A stretch of 64,000 nt of DNA from Methylotetracoccus oryzae. GTDB lineage: Bacteria; Pseudomonadota; Gammaproteobacteria; Methylococcales; Methylococcaceae. The stretch lies in the NCBI RefSeq assembly GCF_006175985.1, contig NZ_SRSH01000012.1, positions 1 to 64,000 of the forward strand, written 5' to 3'. A program made the translations under genes and the position numbers. Shown here piece by piece: positions 26,495 to 36,700 of this stretch (within the stretch, counting starts at the first letter, position 1; every line of letters begins with the position of its first letter). The notes beneath the pieces were generated by a model that was given only the letters and a program-made list of their open reading frames with translations, did not search any database and was not told the DNA's origin.

Positions 26495-26851
26495 TTACCA
26501 GCTGAAAAGAACCCAGCTTGGAACGCTCATTTCCCGTGTGACATCGCTTTTGCGCACGTCGAGGTTTCCGTCGCCGTCGCTGTCGATCATGTAGTAAGGC
26601 GGGCCGATGCTCGGCTTGATCTTGACCATGTAGAGCTTCCCATTGATCCGGTACTCCTCGACCGTGTCCGTGCCGCGGCGTGTGATCGTGATATCCGGAT
26701 CCATGTTCCGGCCGCTTTCGACGGGAGGGGGGATCTCGGGTTGCTCCGGTCCCGGCAGCGGTAGCGGCGCCGTATCCTCCGGCGGTGGCTCAATGGCCTG
26801 AACCGAAGCGAATGGCATCAAGGCTAGCAAAATCAGGGCAGAACGGCGCAT
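26495..26851 (-). CDS. DUF2782 family secreted protein
   Basis: From the ATG at 26851 the product is MRRSALILLALMPFASVQAI (a Sec signal peptide, likely cut after about residue 19-20), a Pro/Glu-rich linker, then the DUF2782 core DITITRRGTDTVEEYRINGK through KPSIGPPYYMIDSDGDGNLD. Small periplasmic proteins of this family are common in gammaproteobacteria, often beside polA; function unknown. An upstream ATG (26896) would add 15 residues in front of the signal and is less likely. No partner gene is evident. Confidence 0.8.
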   Translation of the reverse strand: MRRSALILLALMPFASVQAIEPPPEDTAPLPLPGPEQPEIPPPVESGRNMDPDITITRRGTDTVEEYRINGKLYMVKIKPSIGPPYYMIDSDGDGNLDVRKSDVTREMSVPSWVLFSW

Positions 26852-27044
26852 GGGGGTCAGTGGCTTGGCGCGAAGCGAACGCGCATGATAGTACATGAAG
26901 CCTCCTGCTGTCGCTCCGGTGGCAGCGGAAGACATCCATCCCCGCGAATTCCGCGCTGCCCCCTCGTTTCAACCTCGTTAGGTTCACGGTTGCTGTCTCC
27001 GTCCGCGTGGTGGTGCGCATCCGTCAAGTTAGAAATTTGTGATA

Positions 27045-27066
27045 ACCTCTACGTAGTTGTAGAGGT
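27045..27066. promoter_or_regulatory. Palindromic operator upstream of chrB
   Basis: ACCTCTAC (27045-27052) and GTAGAGGT (27059-27066) form a perfect 8-bp inverted repeat with a 6-nt spacer, ending 10 bp before the chrB ATG. ChrB proteins of other bacteria regulate chr operons from the chrB promoter, so this is a good candidate binding site. The position over the ribosome-binding region would block transcription or translation. Confidence 0.6.
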
Positions 27067-27076
27067 CTTTACTCAA

Positions 27077-28027
27077 ATGGATCACCACTGGTTGCTGCTC
27101 ATTATGAGCCTCCCTACGCCACAGGCCAGTGCCCGAATGCGGATCTGGCGGGCCCTGAAGGCCGCGGGATGCGGGGTTTTGCGCGATGGCGTTTATCTGC
27201 TTCCTGCATCAGAGGTGTTCCGGAACTGCCTGGAAGCGCAGGCCGACGAGATCCGGAGTGAAGGGGGCACCGCTTATGTCCTCGCTTGCTCGACGGGTGA
27301 TCAAGCGCAGGTAGAGGCGTTCACAACCCTGTTCGATCGCTCGGACGACTACGCGCAGGTGCTTGTGGCGGTCGAGGAACTCGCTCGAATGCTCGCATCC
27401 GAATTGCCCGTCGGGTTGCAGCGGCGCGTCGAGCGCCTGCGCCGCACACTGGCAGAAATCGTTGCGGTCGACTTTTTTCCGGGCGAAGCGCGTGAACAGG
27501 CCGCGAACGCGGTGGCCGCACTGGAGCAGGCTGTGTCCGAGCGATTGTCGCCCGATGAGCCGCGCTGCGTGCCAGGGAGTATCGAACGCCTCGACCGCGC
27601 GGACTTTCAGTCTCGCGTCTGGGCGACGCGCCGCCGGCCATGGATCGACCGGCTGGCGAGCGCCTGGCTGATCCGCTGTTTCATCGATCCGCATGCCCGG
27701 TTCCTCTGGCTGACTGCGCCCGGGGAGTGCCCGCCAGATGTGCTGGGTTTCGATTTCGACGGGGCGCGCTTCACACATGTCGGTGTGCGGGTGACCTTCG
27801 AAGTCCTGTTGGCCAGTTTCAGCCTCGACGGCGATCCTGCTCTGATTCGCTTGGGTGCCCTGGTGCGTTACCTGGACACCGGCGGCCTTCCGGTTCCAGA
27901 GGCGCCGGGACTGGCGGCACTGATCCGCGGCATGCAGCTACGCTGGGCGGATGATGACGAGTTGCTGGCCGAAGCGCAGAAGATGTTCGATTCGTTCTAT
28001 CTGGAGTTCACAGGACCCGATACATGA
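27077..28027 (+). CDS. chrB: Chromate resistance regulator/accessory protein ChrB
   Basis: A 316-residue ChrB protein. It starts MDHHWLLLIMSLPTPQASAR and the N-terminal part has the winged-helix-like pattern RMRIWRALKAAGCGVLRDGVYLLP. The C-terminal domain carries WATRRRPWIDRLASAWLIRC and FIDPHARFLWL, conserved in the chromate-resistance exported-protein family. ChrB acts as a chromate-responsive regulator that raises chrA expression. I use the ATG at 27077, next to the palindrome; the frame upstream is not family-like. Its stop overlaps the chrA start by 4 bp. Confidence 0.88.
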   Translation: MDHHWLLLIMSLPTPQASARMRIWRALKAAGCGVLRDGVYLLPASEVFRNCLEAQADEIRSEGGTAYVLACSTGDQAQVEAFTTLFDRSDDYAQVLVAVEELARMLASELPVGLQRRVERLRRTLAEIVAVDFFPGEAREQAANAVAALEQAVSERLSPDEPRCVPGSIERLDRADFQSRVWATRRRPWIDRLASAWLIRCFIDPHARFLWLTAPGECPPDVLGFDFDGARFTHVGVRVTFEVLLASFSLDGDPALIRLGALVRYLDTGGLPVPEAPGLAALIRGMQLRWADDDELLAEAQKMFDSFYLEFTGPDT

Positions 28028-29412
28028 AAGAAACCGGCCCGTCACAGGATCGTCCGCAGCCCGTGTCACGCACCCAGGCGTTCTGGTACTGGCTCAAACT
28101 TGGCTTCATCAGCTTCGGCGGGCCCGCAGGGCAAATCGCCATCATGCACCAGGATCTGGTGGAGAAGCGCCGCTGGATTTCCGAGAGCCGGTATCTGCAT
28201 GCACTGAACTACTGCATGCTGTTGCCGGGGCCCGAGGCGCAACAGCTTGCCACCTACATCGGGTGGCTGATGCATCGCGGTTGGGGTGGCGTGATGGCCG
28301 GCAGCTTGTTCGTGCTCCCGTCGCTGTTGATCCTGATCGGCCTGGGTTGGGTCTATATGGCGCTGGGCCATCTGCCGGCGGTCGCGGGGATTCTGTATGG
28401 GATCAAGCCCGCGGTGACCGCAATCGTGTTGTTCGCGGCCTATCGCATCGGTGCGCGCGCCCTGAAGAACGGGGTGCTGTCGAGCATAGCGACGCTGGCT
28501 TTCCTGGCGATATTTCTGCTCGATGCACCGTTCCCGTTGATCGTGCTGGCGGCGGCGCTGCTCGGGGCGCTTGGTGGCAAGTATGTGCCGAAGAAGTTTG
28601 CGGTCGGTGGCGGACACGGTGCGGCCAAGAAGACCTTTGGCCTGGCGCTGATCGACGATGATACGCCGCCTCCGCCCCACGCCCGCTTTACCTGGGCACG
28701 CTTGTTCCGTGTGGTTGCCGTCGGGCTCATCCTGTGGGGCAGCGTGATCGGCTTTCTGTGTGTCCGCTACGGTTGGCACGGCGCTTTGACGCAGATGGGC
28801 TGGTTCTTCACCAAGGCCGCTTTGCTGACCTTCGGCGGCGCTTATGCGGTGCTGCCCTACGTGTATCAGGGTGCCGTGGACCATTATCACTGGCTGACGC
28901 CCACCCAGATGATCGATGGGCTGGCTTTGGGCGAAACGACGCCGGGACCGCTGATCATGGTCGTGACCTTTGTTGGCTTCGTGGCTGGGTGGTCACAGCA
29001 GTTGTTCGGCCCCGAACAGGCGTTTTTGGCCGGGGCCGTCGCCGCGGTCGTGGTGACGTTTTTCACCTTCCTGCCCAGTTTCCTGTTCATCCTGGCTGGC
29101 GGGCCGCTGGTCGAGTCCACGCATGGCAACCTCAAGTACACCGCGCCGCTGACAGCGATTACGGCCGCCGTGGTCGGGGTGATTCTGAATCTGGCGGTGT
29201 TCTTCGCCTACCACACGCTCTGGCCGATGGGATTCGGCGGGCGCTTCGAAATCGCTTCCGCGTTCATCGGCTTGGCTGCGTTGCTGGCACTGTTCCGGTA
29301 CAAGAGCGCAGTCATCCCGGTAATCGTTACCGCGGGACTGGCTGGGCTGGCGATCACCTTGCTGAAACCCTGGGTATGGCCGCTTTTCCAGGCATCGGTC
29401 TGCGGTCAGTAG
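28024..29412 (+). CDS. chrA: Chromate efflux transporter ChrA
   Basis: A 462-residue CHR-family transporter with two homologous halves. CHR1 includes FWYWLKLGFISFGGPAGQIA and LLPGPEAQQLATYIGW; CHR2 includes LLTFGGAYAVLPYVYQGAVD and GLALGETTPGPLIMVVTFVG. About ten membrane helices. It exports chromate from the cytoplasm, giving chromate resistance. A longer His/Pro-containing linker (DDDTPPPPHARF) separates the halves. The gene is coupled to chrB by an ATGA overlap and forms a chrBA operon. Confidence 0.93.
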   Translation: MKETGPSQDRPQPVSRTQAFWYWLKLGFISFGGPAGQIAIMHQDLVEKRRWISESRYLHALNYCMLLPGPEAQQLATYIGWLMHRGWGGVMAGSLFVLPSLLILIGLGWVYMALGHLPAVAGILYGIKPAVTAIVLFAAYRIGARALKNGVLSSIATLAFLAIFLLDAPFPLIVLAAALLGALGGKYVPKKFAVGGGHGAAKKTFGLALIDDDTPPPPHARFTWARLFRVVAVGLILWGSVIGFLCVRYGWHGALTQMGWFFTKAALLTFGGAYAVLPYVYQGAVDHYHWLTPTQMIDGLALGETTPGPLIMVVTFVGFVAGWSQQLFGPEQAFLAGAVAAVVVTFFTFLPSFLFILAGGPLVESTHGNLKYTAPLTAITAAVVGVILNLAVFFAYHTLWPMGFGGRFEIASAFIGLAALLALFRYKSAVIPVIVTAGLAGLAITLLKPWVWPLFQASVCGQ

Positions 29413-29555
29413 GTGGACTGAACCGCCCGCTGCCCGCCGACACAGTGACGCCCACAATTTGGGCCGGCAAGCTCGCCGAGTGGATCGGGCTGCTGCGTCA
29501 CGAACCGGTTTCGAAGCGGGTCCTGGGTACGCTCGTGCGTGGCGAACGCTTCGGC

Positions 29556-30005
29556 TCAGCCGAAACCGCCATCGGGTGTTTGTGCGTCGGCCCGGTCCTC
29601 GGGGCAGCCGTAGCGGCGCTGCGTGAAGGACAGCAGGAAGATGGCTCCACTCAACATCGCGATCGCGCCGGTGATGCTGAGGAGCAGCAGCAGATGGAAA
29701 TCATCGGCTACCTTCTGTACGTCGATCACGAGATGCCGTGACAGCGCCGTGATCGCAACGTAGATGAGAAACTGGACGGGCAACCGATGCGTCTTGAAAT
29801 AAATGCCGACCATCGACCCCAGTTCGAGATAGATGAACAGCAGCAGGATCTCCTCCAGGGTGGCATGTCCCGCCTCCATCATCTTGAGATAGTCGTGTAC
29901 GGCCGACCAGACGATGGTCGCGCCGATGCCGAACAGCGCCAGATAATGAAAGATGTCGACCAGGCCATCGCCGAATCTCTGGATGACGCGGATGCGGTGT
30001 TGCAT
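29556..30005 (-). CDS. psiE: Phosphate-starvation-inducible PsiE family protein
   Basis: A 149-residue membrane protein with four hydrophobic segments: FHYLALFGIGATIVWSAVHD, ILLLFIYLELGSMVGIYFK, VQFLIYVAITALSRHLVID and LLLLLSITGAIAMLSGAIFL. The order and the ELGSMVGIYFKTHRLPVQFL core match PsiE proteins. In E. coli PsiE is induced by phosphate starvation; its molecular role is not known. A C-terminal tail of about 20 residues is polar. It is convergent with chrA and stands alone. Confidence 0.85.
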   Translation of the reverse strand: MQHRIRVIQRFGDGLVDIFHYLALFGIGATIVWSAVHDYLKMMEAGHATLEEILLLFIYLELGSMVGIYFKTHRLPVQFLIYVAITALSRHLVIDVQKVADDFHLLLLLSITGAIAMLSGAIFLLSFTQRRYGCPEDRADAQTPDGGFG

Positions 30006-30150
30006 GGGGCTGCCGTTTCCTGTTGGAGTGCGGTGAGTCGTTCACTACCCTGCATTTTAAAGGCACGGTGCAGCGCGAGCCATGGCGCGTCGGGTAGACT
30101 GCCGTCCCCCATCAGCCGTGGCCAGCCACCTCGGGCCGGGTACTACGCAC

Positions 30151-32724
30151 TTACGACAGCGGATGTTCCCGGGCTGGGAAGCCGTCGCTGCCGCGCGCGT
30201 CAGCCGGTTGCCAGGCATCGGTCCAACCCTGTTCCAACTTGAGCAGGCACAGATCCGCCGGAGCCGGTGGCCCGAACAGGTGACCTTGCGCAACTTTGAG
30301 TCCTCGGCTGCTCAGATATTCGAGCTGTGCGAGCGATTCGACCCCCTTCGCGATCACGATCTGCCCCATGTTTCCGCCGAGGTTGATGATCGCTTCGGCG
30401 ATCGCCGCCGAGTCGGCATCATCCGGCAATCCGGCGACGAACGAAGGGTCGATCTTCAACTTGTCCACCCGGAACGATTTCAGATATGACATCCACGAAT
30501 AGCCGGTCCCGAAATCGTCGATCGAGACACTGACGCCCATATCGCGCAGCAAGACGATGGTGCCGGCGGCAGCCTCGGTCGATTCCACGGTCGTGCGCTC
30601 CGTGATTTCCAGTTCGAGCCAGCGGGGATCCAGCCCGGTAGTTTCGAGGATCTCGGCGACGCGGCGGACGAAGCTCTTGTCCGACAGGCGCGCCGCGGAC
30701 ACGTTGACGGCCACCTTCGACCGCAGCAAGGCACCGGCCGTCTGCCATGCCTTCATCTGCAGGCACGCGGCGTTCAGGACCCAGTCATCGATCGCCGGTA
30801 GCAAGCCGTTCTGCATCGCGACCGGCAGGAAACTGGCTGGCTTGACCAGCCCTTGCGGCGTGCGCCAACGGATCAGTGCCTCGACGGCAACGACTCGTCC
30901 GGTGGCGATCTCCACCTGCGGCTGAAAGTGCAGTTCGAATTGGTTCGCTTGAAGTGCCTTGCGCAGGCCCGCCGCCATTTCGAGTTGTCGGTTCGCACTG
31001 GCATTCATTTCGCTCTCGAAGAAGCGGACGTTCGCGCGCCCGGCCTGCTTCGCGTGATACATGGCGGTGTCGGCGTTTTGCAGCAGCGTGTCGACGTCTT
31101 CGCCATCGGCCGGGTAGGCGGCTACGCCGATGCTCGATGAAATCGCCAGTTCGTGATTGCACAGAAAATACGGCGTCGAGACGCTTTCGACGATGCGTTG
31201 GGCAATCAGGGCCGCAGCCGACCGGTCTACTTCGGGCAGGACGACGGTGAATTCATCGCCGCCGTGTCGTCCGACGGTGTCCATATCCCGTACGCAGGCG
31301 AGAATGCGCTCGGCGACGGATTGCAGCAGCGTGTCGCCGACATGGTGGCCCAGCGAATCGTTGATGATCTTGAAGCGGTCGAGATCGACGAAAAGCAATG
31401 CCAGCGTAGTATTTTGCCGACGGGCAGCGCGCAGTGCCTGCTGGAGCCGGTCCCGTACCAGCAGACGGTTCGGCAACTGCGTCAGTGTGTCGAAGTGGGC
31501 GAGATGTTCCAGGCGTTCCTGCACCGCTTTGCGCTCGGTATTGTCCGAGGCGACGCCAATATGGTGAGTGATGTTCCCGTTATTGTCCCGGATCAGGCTG
31601 ATGGACAGCCACTGCGGATACACATCACCGTTCTTGCGACGGTTCCACACTTCGCCTTCCCATGCGCCGACTCGCTGCAGGGAGTGCCACATTCTGCGGT
31701 AGAAGGAGCGGCTGTGCCGGCCGGATGACAGGTAGCGGGGATTCTTCCCGATGACTTCTTCGGCCGAATAGCCGGTGATCGCCGTGAACGCCGGATTCAC
31801 GGCGATAATGCGGTTTTCGGCGTCGGTCGTGACGATCGCTTCCTTGGCGTGCTCCAGGACGGCGGCCGACAGGCGCAGGCGTTCCTCGACCTGCTTGCGC
31901 TCGTGCACGTCGGCGTGGGTACCGATCATGCGCAGCGGGGCGCCGGCGCTATCGCTCTGCACGATCGTGCCCCGCGCATGCACCCAGCGGTAACTCCCAT
32001 CTTGGCACCGAACACGGAAGTCGGCCGCATAGCCTGCCGCTTTGCGCCTGAGGTAACGGTCCAGGCGAGCCTGGGCGCGCGGCCGGTCTTCCGGGTGGAT
32101 CAGTTGGTCCCAGGCCGTGGCGCTGTTCTCGATCTGGTCTGGGCGATAGCCCAGCAGGGCCTTCCACTCCGGCGAGAAGTAAATCTCGCCGGTCTGCAGG
32201 TTCCAGTCCCAGACCCCCTGTCCACTCCCCTCGAGCGCAAGCTTAAGACGGCATTCGCTCTCGGTCAGCGCGCTTTCCATCTGCCGCTCCCGTGAGATGT
32301 CGACGGCACTGCCGTAGGCCAGTTGAGGGGTGCCATCGGGCCCGAAAATCGTCTTGCCGCGCATTTTCACCCAGACACACCGTCGGTCGCGATGCCGCAT
32401 CCGGAACTCGATGACATAGGGGTCGGGATCGGTTTGTTGCGTGTCGATGGCGCTCAGAACGCGCTCGCGATCCTCGTCATCGATCAGGCTGACGAATGCC
32501 TCAAAGGTGTTGGGTAACTCCGTGTCGCCGTAACCGGCCAGCCATTTCCAACGCGGGGACAGATAGGTGGATCCGGAAGCGATGTCACGCTCCCAGAAGC
32601 CATCGATGCTGATCTCGAGCAGACGGCGGTGTCGCGATTCACGTTCCTGCAGGGATTCGATCATCCGATAGCAGGCTTGGATGTCGAGCTCTTCGCGTTT
32701 GGTGAGCGGCGTATTGGCAGTCAT
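30151..32724 (-). CDS. PAS-PAS-PAS-GGDEF-EAL c-di-GMP enzyme
   Basis: An 857-residue protein with three PAS/PAC modules (about 35-150, 155-285, 290-410) and no membrane segment. The GGDEF domain has an intact HGGDEFTVVL with an RDMD inhibitory site five residues before it, so it can make c-di-GMP. The EAL domain keeps EALIRW, VNVSAARL, ELEITERT and SIDDFGTGYSW. However, the usual AEGVET stretch reads AKGVES, and the FIPLAEETG stretch reads FLPVAMQNG. The phosphodiesterase side may be weakened. This is the second GGDEF-EAL protein in the window; unlike the first it stands alone. Confidence 0.88.
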   Translation of the reverse strand: MTANTPLTKREELDIQACYRMIESLQERESRHRRLLEISIDGFWERDIASGSTYLSPRWKWLAGYGDTELPNTFEAFVSLIDDEDRERVLSAIDTQQTDPDPYVIEFRMRHRDRRCVWVKMRGKTIFGPDGTPQLAYGSAVDISRERQMESALTESECRLKLALEGSGQGVWDWNLQTGEIYFSPEWKALLGYRPDQIENSATAWDQLIHPEDRPRAQARLDRYLRRKAAGYAADFRVRCQDGSYRWVHARGTIVQSDSAGAPLRMIGTHADVHERKQVEERLRLSAAVLEHAKEAIVTTDAENRIIAVNPAFTAITGYSAEEVIGKNPRYLSSGRHSRSFYRRMWHSLQRVGAWEGEVWNRRKNGDVYPQWLSISLIRDNNGNITHHIGVASDNTERKAVQERLEHLAHFDTLTQLPNRLLVRDRLQQALRAARRQNTTLALLFVDLDRFKIINDSLGHHVGDTLLQSVAERILACVRDMDTVGRHGGDEFTVVLPEVDRSAAALIAQRIVESVSTPYFLCNHELAISSSIGVAAYPADGEDVDTLLQNADTAMYHAKQAGRANVRFFESEMNASANRQLEMAAGLRKALQANQFELHFQPQVEIATGRVVAVEALIRWRTPQGLVKPASFLPVAMQNGLLPAIDDWVLNAACLQMKAWQTAGALLRSKVAVNVSAARLSDKSFVRRVAEILETTGLDPRWLELEITERTTVESTEAAAGTIVLLRDMGVSVSIDDFGTGYSWMSYLKSFRVDKLKIDPSFVAGLPDDADSAAIAEAIINLGGNMGQIVIAKGVESLAQLEYLSSRGLKVAQGHLFGPPAPADLCLLKLEQGWTDAWQPADARGSDGFPAREHPLS

Positions 32725-33705
32725 GACGGCACCATGTCCTTCAGCGGTCTCCGTGTATCCAGGTTGTGTGCACCGAGCGGCAGAACAGGAGCCCGTGTGC
32801 GGGTGTTCAGGTGTCTCGCGTCGCCTGCGTCGGCGGGTCGTGGAACCCGTTGGGCGGGGACGGCGTAACTCCGCTTGAGGCCTGCCTCACGGTTGGCTGC
32901 GATTCGTGCAGCGTCTCGGAATGGCCTGAACACGGGGTTCGGGTGGAAACTAAGCAGGTGCCGTGCCATGCTCCAAGTGGCTGAATAAAAGAACGCCGTT
33001 CGGTTCTGCCCCAAAAGGTGTAAAGATTTGTGTCATCGTGGAGCGAGCGGTGAGCACCCTGTCGGCTCCGGTTGCGCCGCTCGATTCTGAACGGGCTCGG
33101 CCCTCCGCATACCATGTCTCTCGAGAGAGCGGGTAGGCGACCGACGGTGGGTTCTGCGTGTAGGACACCTCGAGGACCGCGCCGCTTGAGCGGAGCTTAC
33201 ACGACACTGCGTCGACGTGAGTCCGGCCGGGTGCACGGTGGCAGCGATCAGGCGCATCGGACCCCGCCGCGGCGGTGCTGCCATCCCCGTCGGAACAGGG
33301 TTTGAGGCCGTGGTTTCTGGCGGGCAAGTAAAGGGCATCGAGGCCGGATCGGCGCGGCATCCCTTCGACCCCACCGTTGGACAGCCATCGCAAGCCGCGG
33401 CACCGATGGCTGCAGTCGCGGCGGATGGCGTAAAATCGCGGCAACAATAAGGAATCACGGCGAATGCCCACGACCGAACGTTCCGCCCGGCATCGCGCCC
33501 GCGCAGTCGTTGCCGACCGACCCATGTGCATCAACCGATCACTGCATAGCCAGCGAGGGGACGCGAGCCGTTTCGCCGCTATACCGCGGTCGCCTTCGGA
33601 CTTCCGGAACCAGTCCCGGCCGCCGGCAGCCCCGGAACCTTGCCGTCCTCGGGGCCATGCTTCCCTGCGAATCCCTCAGCAACCCCGGTCGCTCGAGTGT
33701 GAGTC
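32725..33705. other. Large gene-poor stretch (about 980 bp)
   Basis: Divergent region between the GGDEF-EAL gene and the FHA-ABC transporter. Open frames on both strands (up to 194 codons) are Arg/Ser/Pro-rich, lack recognisable motifs and are typical spurious frames in high-GC DNA. No tRNA, repeat or clear terminator was recognised. It may hold long promoters or a decayed gene. Confidence 0.45.
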
Positions 33706-36700
33706 ATGAATGTGCTGGCGATACTTGAGGTGCAGTTTGCCTGGGGGGGCTCGGACGAGCACGCCCTGACGCAGCCCGTGACGCATATCGGACGAGCCGC
33801 CGATAACGACGTGATCCTCAACGATCCCCAGGTTTCCTTGCACCACGCCAAGCTCAGCTTTCTGGGCGGTCAGGCCTGGCTGATGGATCTGGGGAGCCTG
33901 TACGGCGTGACGGTCAACGGCCATCTGACGCCGCCGCGTACGTCGGTGATGCTGGATCCCGATGCCGAGTTTCAGATCGACGAGTTCACGTTCAGGCTCC
34001 GCAGCCCCGTCCAGGAAGATCTGCCACCGGTCTCGGAACGGGTCAGCCTGGGTTCGATGCCCGTGCCGGGGCTCGTGGCCAAGGTCGACGGACGTCTGCT
34101 GAAGTTCCCGCTCGACAGCCACACGGTCTCGATCGGGAGTACGCCGGACAACGATATCGTGATCCCTTGTCCGCGGGTCGCGCCTCATCACGCGGAGGTG
34201 CACTTGAGCGGGGACCGCTATGTGATTGCGGCCCGGGAGGGGGCCCCGTCGCTGCTCGTCAGCGGAGGGGAAGTGCGCGAGCACGTGTTCGAGCACGGCG
34301 ACACCGTCGGTCTGGGCGATCCCTCGGTGGCGCTGCAGTTCCGCGCCAGCCTCGGCTTCATCGCGGTGTCCGGAGGGGCGACACCCGGCGAGGCGATCGA
34401 AATCGATCTGAAGGGCCAGGACCTGATTGCGGTTGGACGCGCACCCGACAATCAGATCGTGCTGGATCATCCCCAGGTGTCGCTGCATCACGCGCTGCTG
34501 GAGCGGCGCGGCTCGCGCTACCGGATCCGTGACCTCAAGAGTACCGGCGGCGTCTTCGTCGGCGGCAAGCGCATCGAGGACGAAGCCTGGCTGCGAGAGG
34601 GCGACGAGATCCGGATTGGCGGTATCCGCCTGATCCTGCATGAGGATGGGCTGGAAGAGTACTGGCAGGAGGGGCTGCGCCTTGACGCGCGGCACCTCAA
34701 CAAATGGGTGTCGGTCGAGGACAACCTGCTGCAGGACATTTCGCTGTGCATCTGCCCGCAGGAATTCGTCGCGCTGGTGGGCATGAGCGGTGCCGGCAAG
34801 TCCACGTTGATGGATGCCGTGAACGGCTTCCGACCTGCCACACACGGGCAGGTCTCCGTCAACGGGATCGATCTCTACGCCAACTTCGATCTGTTCCGGA
34901 ACGACATGGGCTATGTCCCGCAACGGGACATCGTCCATCAGGAATTGACGGTCTACAGCGCGCTCGACTACGCCGCGCAGCTGCGCATGGCGCCCGACAC
35001 GGCGCCGGCCGAGCGACATGCCCGCATCCGCGAGGTGCTGGACGATCTCGATCTGACCGAACGCCAGGACATGCCGATCCACCAGTTGTCGGGAGGCCAG
35101 ATCAAACGGGTCAGCATCGGGGTGGAGTTGCTGACCAAGCCCCGGCTGTTTTTCCTTGACGAACCGACCTCCGGCCTCGATCCCGGCACCGAGCACGAGA
35201 TGATGAAGCTGCTGCGGAAACTCGCCGATCAGGGGCGGACGATACTGCTCAGCACGCACGCGACGAAGAACGTCATGATGTGCGACAAGGTCATTTTCCT
35301 CGCGCGAGGTGGTCATCTGGCGTATTTCGGTCCGCCGGAAGAGGCCTTGCCGTACTTCGACCAGTTCCGTTCGGCTCGCGAGCGGCGTCGGGAAGATATC
35401 GAGTTCGACCACATCTACGGCATCCTGTCGGACGAGGCGCGTGGGACCCCTGAAGCCTGGAGTCAGCGCTATCGCGATTCCCGGCAGTATCGCGAGAACA
35501 TCGTCGAGCGCCTGAACGGTCAGTCCTCGCCGGTTGCAGCGGCGGGCGAACGACCCAAACTGCACCGGTATGCCGGGACCTTCCGTCAGTTTCTGGTGCT
35601 GTCGGCCCGCAATCTCGACATCATGCGGCAGGACCGTTTCGGCCTCGGGCTGATGCTGTTGCTGGCGCCGGTCATCGGCCTGATGGACTTCATCTGGGGC
35701 AGCACGCTGTTCGATCCCGAGCGCGGAGATCCGACCAAGATCATCACCGTGCTGTTCATGGCGGGGCTGATCGCGGTGATGGTCGGTGCCATGGCCAGCG
35801 TGCGCGAGATCGTCAAGGAAGTCGACATCTACAAGCGCGAGCGGGCGATCAACCTGAAGGTGACGTCTTATGTGCTCTCGAAGGTATGGGTCGGTGTCTG
35901 CCTGTCGCTCTACCAGGCGGCCGTGTTGCTGGCCTGCAAATGGTTCTTCGTGTTGTCCTCCAGCGGCCTGTCGCCCCCCGATTACGCAGGCCTGTTCCTG
36001 ACGCTGTTTCTCGGTACCCTGAGCGGGTACCTGATTGGCCTGTGCATCAGCGCTGCGGCGCCGAATCAGAACGTCGCGATCCTGCTGGTCGTGGTCGTGC
36101 TGGTGCCGCAGTTTCTGTTCGCCGGCGCGCTGTTGCCGCTGGACCTGATTCCAGGCGGCGAGAAGATCAGTGCCGGGGCGACGTCGCGCTGGGCCTTCGA
36201 AGCAATGGTCAACATCACCGGTGTGGGCCGTGATCTGGTCAAGGACCCGTGCTGGAAGGCGGTGCAGCGCAACCAGCAACATCCGTCGGACCTCACCGAG
36301 GAACAGCGGGCGCAATGTGCGTGCATGGGGGCGCGCATCTTCGACGAATGCCGGTTCCCTGGGGTGCGTGATCCCGATTACTACGATCAGACGATGTACC
36401 AGGTGCTGGTGCGCGGCAAGCCAAGGGAGCCCGCAGCGCCGGTCGTCCCGGCCGAACCGCCGCGTCCGGCAAAGCCGCGCGGCCTTCCCGCGCGCCCGAC
36501 CCCGGCCGACCAGCAGCGCTATCAGCGCGACATGCAGAGCTATCAGGACCGCATGGACCGCTATGAGAAGCGGATGACGGACTACCGCAACGGGATCGAT
36601 GACAAGACCGACAGCTACAAGGCCGCGATGAAGGAGTACGCGGCCCGCATGGAGGACTGGCAGAAGGCCCGCACCAAGGTTGCCGCGGTGGAAGGCATGA

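Noticed and set aside
32950-33534. 194-codon minus-strand frame in the 32.7-33.7 kb gap
   Set aside because: Composition is that of random high-GC DNA (Arg, Ser, Ala) and no start signal was found.
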